A DNA stretch of 64,000 nucleotides, taken from the NCBI GenBank assembly GCA_035610365.1, contig CM069433.1, positions 172,686,882 through 172,750,881 on the forward strand, given 5' to 3'. Shown piece by piece: positions 11,801 to 24,316 of this stretch (positions within the stretch are counted from its first letter, which is position 1; every line of letters starts with the position of its first letter). Below the pieces are notes generated by a model. The model was not told where the DNA came from. It saw only the letters and a program-made list of their open reading frames with translations, and made no database searches. Made by a program: the position numbers and the translations under genes. The stretch comes from Aquatica leii (Eukaryota > Arthropoda > Insecta > Coleoptera > Lampyridae).

Positions 11801-12801
11801 AAACTTGTATTCCATGTCAACGTTCAAAAGTACAGCAACGTGCAAAATCGCTTATCGGTCATTTTCCAGTACCTATCAGCCGGTTTCAGCAGGTACATCT
11901 AGACATTGTGGGACCATTAACGCCTTATCGCGGCTTCTGTTATTGCCTAACAATGATAGACCGATTCTCTCGGTGGCCTGAAGCAACTCCGTTAACCGAC
12001 ATAAGCAGCGATTCCGTGGTTACTGCATTTTTTGAGATATGGATTTCTCGTTTTGGAGTCCCTAAATCTATTATTACAGATCAATGACGACAATTCGAAT
12101 CCGCTCTTTTGTCTTCATTAACTAATAGGTTGGGAACAAAACGAACAAGAACGACAGCATACAACCCAAAAGGCAACAGAATGCTAGAACGCTGGCCCAG
12201 AACGTTAAAAACTGCGATTATGTGCCACAAAACTGAAAAATGAGCCGACGTTTTAGCAACGATACTATTGAGTCTCCGCACAACATTTAAGCAGGATTTA
12301 AAAAGTTCCGCAGCAGAAATGTTGTATGGAAAAACATTAAGCTTGCCCGGAGAATTTTTTTATAAGCGAAAACGAAGTCAGCAATGATCCACTAACTCTC
12401 GTCACAAAACTACGTGAACACATGCGACAGCTGCGACCGACGCCTGCAACGCACCATAGAAAGCAACAAATATTCGTTCAGCTTGAACTATCCAAGTGCA
12501 GTCACGTTTTCGTAAGGGATGACTCGATCCGACGACCGCTGCAACCCCCGGATTACCGATAAAATTTTTCAAGTGAAAGTCAACACGAATTTAAAAAATA
12601 TATCGGTAGACAGATTGAAACCTGCCTTTCTAACGGCATCAGATTGCGACACATTAAGAACTGTGATTGAGGGCAGTGACACTTCAATTGGAATCCCGTT
12701 AACGCCGCAACTAAGAACAACAAAGTCGGGACGAGCGGTAAAGTTGCCAGTTCGTTTCGACCTTTGAATAAATTCAACACGCTCTCACTAAGGAAGGGGA
12801 C

Positions 12802-13010
12802 TGACTTACTTTTGAGTTTGAATCTGGCGCCAACAACTAAGGGAAGCATCCTTTTTTAAAACGTAAAAACAAGGTACATCTACCCGGCAAAGGATTCCAG
12901 TTCGACTTATCTTTTTTATCTGTAATTATTTTCTCAATCATTCGTTAAATTTATAATTAAATGTTTATTTTCTTCTTGTTTATTTTAATTGAACGACAGA
13001 CACGCTAAAA
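12802..13010 (+). repeat. 3' LTR of the CsRn1-like element
   Basis: Second member of the LTR pair, following the purine tract at about 12790-12800. Confidence 0.8.
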
Positions 13011-14310
13011 ACTCATGGGAAGTATTATTTACTTACCAAAACTCGTTTATAGATCACAATTAAAAAAAATTTTGACGTTTTTGAGTAATTATTTAAAATC
13101 TACAAAATAGTGACATACATGATAAAAACAAATTATTACGTTATAACTGTGCGTTATAATATCGCACGGGTTTTAGACAGATGAATGTAATTGTCAACTT
13201 TCACGTCTACCTAATTGTGTAAAATTGACGTCTTTCATATAGTGTCGTAAGAAAAATAGGTTTTGTAATAAAAAAACTTGATGTATCGTTTTAAAAATGT
13301 TCAGCTTAGCAAATACTGACTTTAACTCATTATTCCGACACCTAACTTTTTCCTTCAATTAAACTCGAATTTTTATTTTTGTTTTGATTTGGTTAAAGAT
13401 TAAAAAAAATATTGTTTGTGACTTTAGATCAAACAGATTTAAAATGTGAAGTATTGGTTAAAAATTATTTTATTTTTTGTGATAATTGAGAAACTACTTA
13501 TTATGCAATAATACTTGATCTTTTTTACAAACTTTATTAGCCGTATTTTTGAGTAGAGCTCCTCTTTTTCGGGTTGACTCGTTATAATAAAATGGCTACG
13601 CAATAAAGAAAAAACTATTCTATACTGAGGTTTTGTAGGATGCCAAATCATTTAAATACATAAAAATTTTTATGAAAACGTCAAAAGTCTAAAATAAAAT
13701 GAGACTATCATTTTTTTCCTAAAAATTTTATTTTGTAGTTTGCAATATTGTTGTTCAATAAGTCTGTTTTCATGTATTTATTACACCGGTTGACTAATTT
13801 CAATCTTAGACTTTTTTTAAACTAACTTACTTTAATAACTTCTACTCAACACAAACAATTTTGTTTTCTTTGTCAATTGCAGGGCCGTAACAACCATGAT
13901 TCTGTTCTCGCAAACTGTACTGATGATACTACAAAAAACCATCTCACCTAGTCTAGTAACCAACACTGCATTACTTCATAATTTTATAGATATTTGCTAA
14001 AATTTTGTAGAACTGTCTGTCGTAAACCAATATTTTTCTCAATGGCTCTTTAATTTTTTCTACCTTGATAAATGTCAAAATTTTAGCAGTATTCTGACAA
14101 AAGAACAAGAACCCAAGCTTTGAAACCAAAACGAATTGGTCTTCAATCTGTTTGCACCCATAATACTCAAAATAAAAAGTCATTGATTCCTTGATTTATA
14201 CGCAACGACTTATTTTTTTTTTTAAATACACATACGTTTTGGATTACCTAATTCCAGTCGATAATTCTGTGCAGAGGCGTACATAATTGTGTATTTCACC
14301 AAGAGTTTCG
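13011..14310. other. AT-rich spacer without recognised gene
   Basis: Short open frames here show no familiar motif and sit in base composition like the flanks. Confidence 0.5.
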
Positions 14311-14429
14311 CTCTATACCAGTTGTTTCCAAAGTAGTTCCTGCGGACCCTCAGGTGTTCCCAAGATCATTCAGTGAAAAATTAAAATTGATTTGGGGATC
14401 TCCGAACAATGTCAGGAGGTCCGCGTAAT

Positions 14430-17142
14430 AGAAAATTAAAAAATTGTGCCACATTTTTATTATTATGGATATTAAAATAAACAACAATAACTAAATTATT
14501 AGCGATTTTTGCGTTTTAAATAAAATATAAATATAGACAGGTGCCTAAAGTACAAGTAATAACAGGCATTGCGGTGAGTCAGGCCTATCTATACAGATTT
14601 ATGCAGAAACGCAATACCTACACCAACTAGTCTATAATATGAATTATAAATGAATTGTACATATAATCAACAATTTCGTTCTGTGTTATGCGTAATGTGA
14701 AGTGTATACAATAAATTTTTCTAGTCTTGGACAAAAAGAAGTATAATTTTTTGTATTGTTACGCAGATACCGTACTTTCGTTGCGTAAATATATTTGAAT
14801 AAAATTGATATCTTTTTTTAATTTAAATTTAATTAAACAATGTTATACTCTTGTTTAAGTTGATTAAAAAAAATATTTATCACAGTTATCAGTACAGTAA
14901 TCTGTTAACATTCATTAACGATTCTATTCTATTAAAAATTTAAGAAGGGATTGTAAGTTTTTTTAACACAATTTCTCATGTTAAAAAGGTGGTAGATTAA
15001 AGTTTTTCTAGTATAAAATTTACCTTCGGCGCGCCGAAGACGATTGTCAAACTTGAAAAAGCGTGAATTCATTCTTCTTCTGGTAAGGTTTGGTGCAACA
15101 CAGACTTCCGTTTAGCGGTATCTAAGCCCAACAATGGTTTTCATCATTAAGTTATTTTACACAATTTCACGTGAACATGCAATTGAGTTTGGTGTCTATT
15201 TGAGTGAAAGCTTATTTGGAGTATGTGGTTATAACTTTTTTGTATTGGGAGTATTAAATTGATTCTTTCATAATTGTCTATGGCGGATTTCCGTACCCCC
15301 CACACGTTTCCTTTATCGGTGGAGATAACAAACATATCGCATATTTGGGGATAAATTTCCATGACGCTGCTGTAATTTAACCATTTACACCGTCAAGGGG
15401 TTGGAGGCCGTGCGGTTGCGATTTCTTTTGAAAGGAACTTTTACCATCAATTACTACATTCAGTCGAGGAGAAACGCTGCGAATTTGCTATTTTCAATGA
15501 TTGTATGATTTGAAAACAGAATTTACTTTGTGATAACGCCGTATGTACGTTTTTGTGTTAGGTTTTATATTACGTTTTAAGTAATACGGGTACGGAATAA
15601 GCTAATCCCGTACTGGATAAAACATAACTGTAAGTATTACAATTTCTAGTTTTATGATTAGTACTTTGTTGGTCATGTCGATTGTTAGAATGACCGTACT
15701 TACGTGTTAGATTGTTAACACAATTAATTATATATACATGTTGTGCGTCACAGAGTCGTATGTAGTGCGCGTTAAGTCTCTAAGTCTTCAAATTTTTATT
15801 TGCTTTTGTGATTTTAAATTTACGAATATAAAGTCATTCTTTCTTTGAATGTAAAACTTAGACCGACTAGGTCAGTTTACTGTACGACGTGTTGCCCAGT
15901 ATAGAGCATAACTTATATTTGTCGGACCCATGTATTAGCGTTTGGAAAATTTACGTAATGATACTTCTGTACCATATTCCTCCACTTTGGAACTACTCCC
16001 TGTGATAAAATAAATATATATTTTGTGTTATCACTTCTGTCGTGTTTTTTGTTCTTCTTCAGCTGCGGGTAGATTTAAACGATGTCTCCCTAATTTCGTT
16101 TTTCATCGTTTTGGCGCCTTTTTAGATTTAATTCATAATCTAGCATGATGAAGCCTGCGACTCACTCTCCGGGAACAACTGTGTTATACTTCGCTTATTT
16201 TTTTGTTACAGGAAAACCAGCGTACCAAGTTGTGTTTCTCAAGAATATATTATTAATGATTCTGTAAAAAAAGTTAGATATATTGGGTTTTATAATTTTT
16301 TATAATGGACTCTAAAAGTTATAGTTTACTATTTTATATTTTTGTTTACTTTGTTTACTTCGGCAAATAACCAAATCTGCGAGTATTCAGAATTACTGTA
16401 TATTACTTTATTATTATATTCTGTTATTCATTAATTTTTGAATTATTTACTTTTCTTCAAAAATTAATCGATACACAATATGTGACATTTGATGGAACTT
16501 GTATCCTTACATCTTAAATAATTAATTCAATAGAGCGTTACAATGCAGCATTTCATTTAAAAAAAAAATATTATAATTAACAGTGGTTTGTTGCAAATAA
16601 AAATGTTGATATATATATTTTGCTATATCTTTTCGGGTCTCTTTTTTTTAGAACTGTATGAGTGGGCCGAAGGAAAAATGCAGGCAATACAGTTGTTTCG
16701 TTCCTAATATTTATAAGAAAATTTGTATTCCCGTGTTCCTTGCGTATGCAACAACAAGTGAAATACGTTGTCACGGGAAAAATAGTTTGTAAAAAAAAAT
16801 CAATTGTAAAAAAAATTGTATCGATATCAACATTTGGGAGAATCCGTTATCTTCTTTGAATGTAATGCGCATTCATGGTTCGATGGAATTATGTAGTATG
16901 GTTCGTACAGATTTGAATTCGAATAATTAATTTTGGCTACTGGAAAATTCGAGAATTGATCCCCATGAATGCAGTCGACTAATTAACTACTAGCAATGGT
17001 CATTTTGGGTCGCATTTATGGGTAATTAAGGTACATAATTACAGCATCTGACAATTGTAAAAACGCACATATGGAAAACAAGACATAACTATGGACAAGA
17101 AGACGTTGTTTCGTGTCAATTGTGGTTGCATAGGCAATATTC
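14430..17142. other. Unassigned interior of the hAT
   Basis: About 2.7 kb lies between the hAT left end and the LINE and shows no recognisable coding. It includes a 16-bp palindrome at 15024-15039. It may be an older, unrecognised insertion. Confidence 0.4.
15024..15039. repeat. 16-bp perfect GC-rich palindrome
   Basis: CTTCGGCGCGCCGAAG is its own reverse complement and stands out in AT-rich surroundings. Confidence 0.8.
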
Positions 17143-18990
17143 CTTTTTTTTGACTTTATTATATTTATCCAAAACTAGCCTGTAGGTAAATTGATTTATA
17201 GTTGCCTTTGTGGCGCACATGTAAACAATTTAAGTTATTTGACAAACTTGTAAATATAAATATACGTTAGTCGTTAGTTATCGCTTCTTTTGTTAATCGT
17301 CTGATAAATAATAGTAGCGACCGCATGTTTGTTGCGTATTATTATTTTACCTAGGGGTGGTTCCAATATGGTCCCGGCACCGCGACCTGTAGGTCTATTG
17401 TGCTCCCCGATGTTTTCTACCCTTCTAGAATACCTGTATCTTTGACAAAGTCCAGGATTTCAGTAAGGCGAATCTTCGTTACTTCCTCTTGTGTAATCTT
17501 CTTATTTCCAAGTAGGCGTTCCCTTGCCCTTGTAAAAGCTTCACAGTGGCAGATGACGTGGTATGGAGTTTCTTCCTCCTCACCACAACCCCTGCATAAC
17601 GGGCTATCAGTCAGTCCCATTTTATGCAGGTGTTTGTTTAAACGACAGTGGCCTATCACCATCTCTGTCGCAAGTTTGATCTTCGTCCTACTTAACTTTA
17701 AGATGGACGTTGCTAAGCCCCCGTCGTGGGTTTTCAGAAAGACCTTAGAATGATCCTGTCCTGGGACTTTCCACCAGTGTCTGCAGTGCTCTTTCGTGAG
17801 TATTGCTTGAATCTCCTGTTCGGCTGTGTTATATGTCATCCCACAAGCCGGTTCAGGGCCTATGAGTGGTTTCGCGTTTGCCGCTCTGGCAACCTGGTTA
17901 CCCGCGATTCCCGCATGCCCAGGTGCCCACACTAGTGTAACTGGATTACACCTACCTAGTGCGTTTAGCATGTGTGTGCTTTCAAGTACTAGCCCTGAGT
18001 TCACCACATATGATTCTAAAGCTGCAATCGCTGCTTTGCTGTCTGTGACTATAAAGATTCTCCTGTTAGAAAGGTTCTCTTTTAATAGTTGAGCAGATGC
18101 TGTCAGGATTGCATATACCTCGGCTTGGAACACGGTCGCTTTTTGACCAAGGCTTACAGAGATTCTGCAGCCCTGTCCATTGCTCCCGTACACTCCAGAG
18201 CCAGTGCCCTTAGTGATTTTTGAGCCATCTGTGTAATACACGATTCCATTCAGCTTTGTTTTGTTGGAATTGTTCTCCCAGTCGTAACGGGTGGGGATTG
18301 TTGTCTTAAACAGTTTAATAGGACAAACTGTTTTAGGTATTCTCTCAGTTATCATACTGAGGTTTTTGTCTTTAGAGATCTCGTCAAAGATGGTCGAATG
18401 CCCCACCCTTGACGATCCCTCCTCGCCGTTGACTCTCAGGCGGTATGCCCCTCTGAGTGCCTCCGCCCTAATTACTAGGTGTAGCGGCGGCAGGCCCAGG
18501 AGAGTCTCCATGGCTGCCGTCGGGGTGGTTATCATTGCCCCCGTAATTCCAAGGCAAGCTCTGCGCTGTACCTTGCTGAGTATCTGTATGGCCCTCTGGG
18601 TGAAGGTCTTATGCCACCACACCAGTGACGCGTACGTAATGATCGGTCTGATCATTCGAGTGTATATCCAGTGGGTCATCTTTGGAGATAAGCCCCACTT
18701 GCTTCCGAACGCTCGCCTGCAAGCCCACAAGGACTTTGTGGCTTTGTTCGCTATTTTCTCTAGGTGTTGTTTGAAGGTTAGCCCCTGGTCTAATGTTACG
18801 CCCAAGTATTTGCCTTCCCTCACTACCTGCAGCTTGGCTCCGTACATTGCTATGCTCTTTAGCTTTGTTGGACCTTTTTTGTGAGAAGAGAATGGGGTTC
18901 GTTTTTGCCGGATTGACCGACAAGCCCTCTTCTCTATGTTTGTTGCGTAAGTGTTGAATATAAGAAATATGGCTTAATTCCGTCACCAGG
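17143..18990 (-). mobile_element. 5'-truncated LINE (I/LOA-like group with RNase H)
   Basis: Frame 18847-17417 (476 codons) holds the end of the reverse transcriptase (KYLGVTLD at residues 13-20; a thumb region through about 130), an RNase H domain at about 203-320, and a C-terminal CRGCGEEEETPYHVICHC zinc motif. RNase H shows D206 (YYTDGSK), E243 (QAEVYAIL) and D269 (VTDSKAA). The last acidic residue, normally in GNE.AD, reads R (GNQVARAA). Earlier RT sequence (EGLSVNPAKT) continues in another frame up to 18986, so there is a frameshift near 18840. A 3' UTR of some 270 bp ends at a short T-run near 17145-17152 (poly-A on the - strand). RNase H beside RT is typical of the I/LOA group. It sits inside the hAT, just 5' of its BED finger. 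Confidence 0.82.
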
Positions 18991-19009
18991 AAATAGTAAT
19001 TGACCTATG

Positions 19010-20160
19010 TGTCTTCTATAATAAAACAATGTCAAACGATTCAATAAAACCTTATAAGCTTAAGGAACATTTAATAAAAATCCATAGTGACAAAAAATAA
19101 AAGATTTAACGTTTTTCCCAAGAATAAAAAAAAAATATTTGAAAACACCGACATTGCAAAGAGGGGCAACGATAATTGCAAAATCTGGAAAGCCGCACAC
19201 TATCGGGAAACAAAGGTTTACTTTTAGCCTATGTGAGATTTCTAAAAAACGAAAACAATTTCTAAGAATTGTTATTTGCTAAATGTTTAGAAGCTGATCC
19301 GAAAGGTAAGACGTTATGTATTAAATAAGAAAAATTTTTTGATGTAAAAGTTATACCCTTGACTAATATAATCTCCGTTGCAACTGACGGTGCTCCGGCA
19401 ATGGTAACACGACACCGAGGCTTTTTAGCATACTTAAAACAAGTTATATCAAATGTATTATCGGTATATTCATTGACATCAATTGGTCGCAAGGAATCTT
19501 AGTGAACGCATGAATCACTGCATTATGTAATTAGAGCGGTTAATAAAACCAGAAAAAGTACGTTGGTTATCTAAAAGTTTGGAACGCTTCTATTCGCTCT
19601 TTGATTCAGTGTTGAAATTCCTAGAGAGTAATGACAATGACTTGCAGAACAATTTAATTATCTCAAAAAATGACAAGAGGAGAATGTTCTCAATTTCCAA
19701 ATCTTTCAAAATTGCAAAATAGTGATGAAGATTTATTTGCTTATTGTCAACACTTAACGACGCGGCGTTTCATTCGGACTTAACCAAAGATTTGAAGACA
19801 ATCTTCACTTAGATAATCCGGATTGAGTGTTAAAACCTTTTGCAAGTAGTCAAACTTAGAGCACAAATACAGCTGAATACATACTAATGCATAAGCAACT
19901 TATTAAACGAAGAGCTGAAACCAATGTTTAAACAAGGATTCGACAACTTCTGGTTACAAAAATAGATCCCAATTTTATATCCCGCATTATAGGTTATTGT
20001 ACAGAAGCTATTGATTGTTTTTCCGTCTTCCTATTTGGTAGAACGTGGATTCAGTGCTATTATGCGTATCATCACAAAAAAAGAAACCGGCTAGAAATTA
20101 ATACTCGTAAGGATTTGCGGTTGAGTCGGACACAAATACACTCATAACATTCCCATCAGG
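19010..20160 (+). pseudogene. hAT transposase remnant (BED finger plus DDE/dimerisation regions)
   Basis: A KLKEHLIKIHSDKK stretch near 19070 matches the second half of a BED zinc finger. IAKSGKPHTIGK (about 19165-19210) and ATDGAPAMVTRHRGFLAYLK (about 19380-19440) match the FAM200/ZBED5-type hAT transposases. NPDWVLKPFASS and a degraded VERGFSA..-KKRNRLEINTRKDLRL segment (about 19815-20125) match the C-terminal dimerisation region. Frameshifts and stops break it throughout. The N-terminal part is cut off by the LINE. Confidence 0.75.
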
Positions 20161-20409
20161 TTCATCCAAGTCCAAATTTTTTTGTATTTTAAAACAAAAG
20201 TTATAACTTCAATAAATACTTTTTAAACAAAATATTTTATTTATATATTATTTTTAAATCGCCAGTTACCATTCAAGCCATCAAAGTTAAATTTGTAATG
20301 TTTCTATTATGCATTTATGTAGTCTTTAAACTCAGGAGTCCGTGGACAAGTTTTGACTATGAACAGGGGTCCGTACGCCAAAAAAAATTTGGGAACCACT
20401 GCTCTATAC

Positions 20410-21461
20410 TATAATTAGGCAACAATTCAAAAAGGTTTAAAAGCTCACTATCTACTGACATAATAGACGAGTAGATGTTTTTTATTTAGATGCTCGATAG
20501 CACCCGTCTTCCTTTTTCCATTAACATTTTTCTATTAACATTTTTTTTGTGTCGACTTGTTGATAAACCAACTTAGTTTTTTTTAGCATCTTTGTTTTCA
20601 GATTCACTTATACAAATTAGTCTCAATTTGAGAATGTAATTATGAGGATTGTTGCAATTTTCGTGTCCTGAATTTGCATCATCTTCCGGTGGAGTTATAA
20701 AAATGCTATCTGGTTACACATCATCTAACACTAGATACTTATTTTTTTAGTATTTGTGCGTTTGTTAGAGACACAAGCAAAGAAACATGGGTAGAGTCTA
20801 TTTAGCGAACGGGTCAATTCCGAACCCAACACGTTTAGCAGTCCAATCAGCAGTTTTACAGCAATATTTTCAGATTTTAATTTTTTTCAGGAATAAAATG
20901 AAAATAACAATTTAAAAAAAATGTTTAACTTACCAGTAATTTCTAAAAGTTATATAATTTATAGGTAGTGTAAGACCTATCTTAAAACGAAGCAAAGGCA
21001 AGGACAACTTAAAGTGTAATCAAGAAAAAATGGTAGCTACATTTGAAAATTTTTAACTGTTATTGTTAAAAAATTTTAAGAATAACCGTGAGTCGTTAAC
21101 AGCTACGGACATTTAATTTGTTTAATGTCATAATCTTACAGGGTTTTATACGACAGAATCGGTCGTGTGACGTGAAAACAATATCATTTTTTTTATATAT
21201 ATTTTTGTATCAAATTTTTATTTAATTTAACCATACAGAGCAATAACTTTTTTTAAGCAAATGTTGAACTTACCCACCTACACAACTAAAATCGAAAAGA
21301 AAAACAAACAGCATTTATAATCTTTCAGCATGAAACTAGATAGACCTAATTTCTCACGAGTTTTAATTATTCAGCCGATGCTATTTAATCGATGTAACCA
21401 ATCATAAGTGTACTACAAAACCGACATTATATTTCAATTTACAACATACTCATTTCATATA
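20410..21461. other. Upstream region of the DRAM-like gene
   Basis: AT-rich, no element recognised. The promoter of the + strand gene should lie here, but no TATA box or initiator could be chosen with confidence. Confidence 0.35.
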
Positions 21462-21706
21462 ATGAAAGTTTCGGCAAACCATCACGTTACTAACGTTATG
21501 GCTATGAACCCGCTTTCTGTAACAACAATTAGAAGTTTATTAACTCAACTAACGATTATGGAAACGTTTAGAGGTGCAGTTCAGAATGGTGTTTTTCAAA
21601 CGGCTCGAAAAAAAATATCGGATAAGTGCAGTTTTACTCAAAATTTCAAGCTACATTACTGGCCTCGTATCATGTGCTTTTGGTTTTTGATAAGTTTAAT
21701 TATTAC
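21462..21706 (+). CDS. DRAM-family (Frag1/DRAM/Sfk1) membrane protein, exon 1
   Basis: This host gene codes for a six-helix protein like vertebrate DRAM1/DRAM2, which act in lysosomal/autophagy membranes. Exon 1 ends at a strong donor (AC|GTAAGT), leaving two bases that complete a Thr codon with exon 2. The frame has a stop at 21405-21407 and its first ATG at 21462, giving a 303-residue protein; an ATG at 21558 would give 271, nearer the family norm of about 230-270. The last residues, HYWPRIMCFWFLISLIIT, form the start of helix 1 and join smoothly to exon 2. The five exons sum to 912 bases, a whole number of codons. Exon 1 is much less conserved than the rest, so its assignment rests on frame, donor site and the helix junction. 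Confidence 0.68.
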
Positions 21707-21710
21707 GTAA

Positions 21711-23490
21711 GTGATTTGTTAATTGTATTACTTACTTTTTAATTGCTTACTCGATTTTTTAATCTAAACTAAATATTTTCACAAATACCAACAAAACTAA
21801 TAATTTTTTATTTTATAAACAATTCATTAGGTGTTCTATTTTTGCAACTAAATTAAAGCACAGCATTATTTAGAAGTAAATATGCCACTTCTAACGTCAA
21901 ATAAATTGTAAATAAACATATAGGTATAAATAACGTTTTCAGACACGATAACTATTTTTGGAAACGATAAAAAACCTTAAGTTAGATTATTTTACCATGT
22001 TAAAGCACGATTAGTAAACTTCTTATAACATAACTATTATGATTAATTAAATGATTAAATTTGCTACGTTCATGTAATTGTGATTTTATACTAAAAAAAA
22101 TTAATATTTTCTAATACACTGAAATGGTTTTAATGAGCACTATTAAGAATTACAAAAATATATTACTAATAATAAGAAATAAAGCTTAAATTTATTACCA
22201 ATGTTTTTATATACAACAGAGCAGCATGCGTTTTTATATAATCAATACGTTACATAAAAAAAGCAATACTCATAAATTTGTTATTTCTTGGTTTACATGA
22301 AAATATGAACAGCAAAAAATTATTTTTTTTTCAACCAACAATTATCTATCTACCTATTTTGAAGCACATAAACACTTCTCTTAAACTAATAGTGTTTTGT
22401 GGTACCAATCTACTATATTATTCAATGTGTTTTGTTTTTGTTACGTTTGATTATAAAAGCAGACGTTCAAAAGCATCAAATTTAACTATTTCATAAGGGA
22501 CATTTGTTTCTGTCTTGTTAATTTAAATGCTAATTTGTTTGCAAAACCAATTTATTATTTATTTCAGTTACACATGAAATGTTTACTAAAGATTAAATCA
22601 AAAAGTTAATTTAGATTTGAAACTAAAAAATCTAACATAATTTTTTTAAACACAAAACAAAAAATAATGGTAAATGTGGTTATTTTTAATTAATTAGTTC
22701 AATTCTAAAATCAGAGCATAAATAACTTTAAAGTAATAAAGTCAAAGAAAGCAAAAGCACGATAACCAGCTCGTACTTATTGATTTCTGAATTAAGCCAA
22801 ATTGTAACTTTCTGTTTCTAAGACAGTCCAAATTTAATTATTTTGTTAGACTCCTATTGTATCTTTTTTTCGTCTAATTAAATATGTTTAGTTTTGCCAC
22901 ATGACTTGGCTAAGCGGATTTGGTCTAAATCAGCAATTTTCAACCTTTATTGTACTAGTTACATAATACATCTTATTTAATTTTAACTATTGAATTTAAT
23001 GGCCCAATTAAAAAGTGAATAATTAATTGTCCATAAAAATTGTTTAATTGACTAAGTTTTCCATTACTACTTGAATGTTTCTGATCTGTTTTATTAGACA
23101 TAAGACCATATTAATAAATATCGAGTAACAAAAAATTTTTTTTTTCTATTTCGACATGAGAATTAACGATTCTTACAATAAAATCCGTGTAAGAATAAAC
23201 AAATTCTTACACGAATTTTAATAATTTTAGTTTTTTCAAATTTAGTATCTCTACATCCTAAGTTGATGATGATTTCAACTTAACAATTGAAATTAAAATT
23301 TTGATGCCAAGATAAAATAAAAACGGCCATTAATTCAAAGTATTTACTTATAAAGATATAAAGAGATAATTTTGGATGAGATTTTAGGTTAACATATAAT
23401 TTTCAATATGTCAAAGTGTAAGTGTTATACGTTTTTCGTATTTCGTTATACAAAAAATATTAAATATTGTATCGAAATAGAGAAAATAGT
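21711..23490. other. First part of intron 1, no element recognised
   Basis: Plain AT-rich DNA; short open frames only. Confidence 0.5.
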
Positions 23491-23496
23491 ATAAAG

Positions 23497-23614
23497 CACA
23501 CGTCCTAGAATACGTTTCAATCACTCAAGCGCTTCATAAACTCACAGCTGCGCGGCTCGTGTATGAAACCCGGTCTCGTGATTAAAGCGCGTTTATTCTG
23601 TAACTTGTGTTTTA
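23497..23614. repeat. Fold-back MITE-like hairpin, about 118 bp
   Basis: The left half (CACACGTCCTAGAATACG...) and the reverse complement of the right half (CACAAGTTACAGAATAAACG...) align over about 50 bp with roughly two-thirds identity, and share AATCAC and GCGCTT cores. The GC content is above that of the flanks. No target duplication is clear. Confidence 0.45.
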
Positions 23615-24194
23615 ATATACTATTCCACTACTAGTTGTATAGGCTTTCATTATTACGTATAATAGTAAGTCGTGAAATTGCATTTTGTTAAAAGCCCAGG
23701 TAAATAATATTTCATGATTAACCAGTGGTTAATAATCAACATATTTACATTTTTTGATAATACTATAACAGTTTCAGAGGAAAAAAGTTTACGAAACTGT
23801 TTACCAAGAACAAGAGATTTTATTTAATGCTAATTTAAGTTTTCAAATCGTTCAATTAATAAATTAATTTGATTTTAAAAAGTAAGTTATTTGAAGTTCG
23901 CGTTAATTAAATGTGAATATTATTAAATTAAATAAATTTTAGATATATCAATGCTTAAAATAATAATGTTTTTATACAATTCAAACGACTTTAGCAATAA
24001 AAACTTACGTTATATGTTTATTTTTGTGTTTTAAATCACAATTAAGAATTACGATAAAATTAATTCTATTAAACTAATGATAACTGTCAGAATCGCTGAC
24101 TTGATTTTTAATTTACAATTAATATCTTAAATTTTAAATTTAATTTAGTAACAGTTAGAAAGCTTTTAATAATTTTAGTAGTGGAAAAAATTGT

Positions 24195-24316
24195 ATACAT
24201 ACCACGGTTGAGAAGTTCATTATAAGCTACGCGATTTACATACCTCGACGCTTCGCGTCTCATGATATAATTTATCGCTTAGGTTATAATCATACACTTC
24301 TCAACCTTGATATATA
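24195..24316. repeat. Fold-back MITE-like hairpin, about 120 bp
   Basis: GGTTGAGAAGT at about 24207-24217 faces its reverse complement ACTTCTCAACC at about 24296-24306. The arms stay partly complementary inward (ATTATAAGC..CGCGAT against ATTATAACCTAAGCGAT). A GACGC-TTC-GCGTC hairpin lies in the centre. Confidence 0.5.

Larger units (their letters stand above)
8667..13010 (+). mobile_element. Ty3/Gypsy LTR element, CsRn1-like, both LTRs present, broken
   Basis: The LTRs (about 215 and 209 bp) flank a body in normal order: gag (about 9030-9800), with a CYYHQKFG..A..C..PC zinc motif typical of the CsRn1 group; aspartic protease around 9820; reverse transcriptase (about 10380-11030) with YIDDILV; RNase H (about 11040-11530); and integrase (about 11700-12300) with HLDIVGP and DRFSRWPEA stretches. 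Six bases TGGTGA lie just inside the 5' LTR, as expected for a tRNA-Trp primer site in this group. A purine-rich tract AAGGAAGGGGA precedes the 3' LTR. The body has several breaks and is not functional. No matching target duplication was found. Confidence 0.85.
14319..20401 (+). mobile_element. hAT transposon (BED-finger, ZBED/FAM200-like), with nested insertions
   Basis: The 8-bp target duplication CTCTATAC is exact on both sides (14311-14318, 20402-20409). The ends are imperfect inverted repeats: CAGTTGTTTCCAAA on the left against CAGTGGTTCCCAAA read inward from the right. Both are followed by a GGACCC stretch. The transposase remnant is near the right end on the + strand. The 6.1 kb length is far above a normal hAT because a LINE (17143-18990) and probably other DNA have inserted. 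The intact duplication shows that everything between belongs to this one insertion or landed in it later. Confidence 0.85.

Noticed and set aside
15690-16020. Possible solo LTR (TGTTAGAATGACC... start)
   Set aside because: No second copy, no flanking duplication and no clear end; kept only as a remark on the unexplained hAT interior.
17400-18884. + strand open frames of 69-197 codons opposite the LINE
   Set aside because: Shadows of the 476-codon LINE frame on the - strand.
22278-22496. 72-codon + strand frame in intron 1
   Set aside because: Hydrophobic, Phe/Ile/Leu-rich composition expected from AT-rich DNA, with no family motif or splice context.
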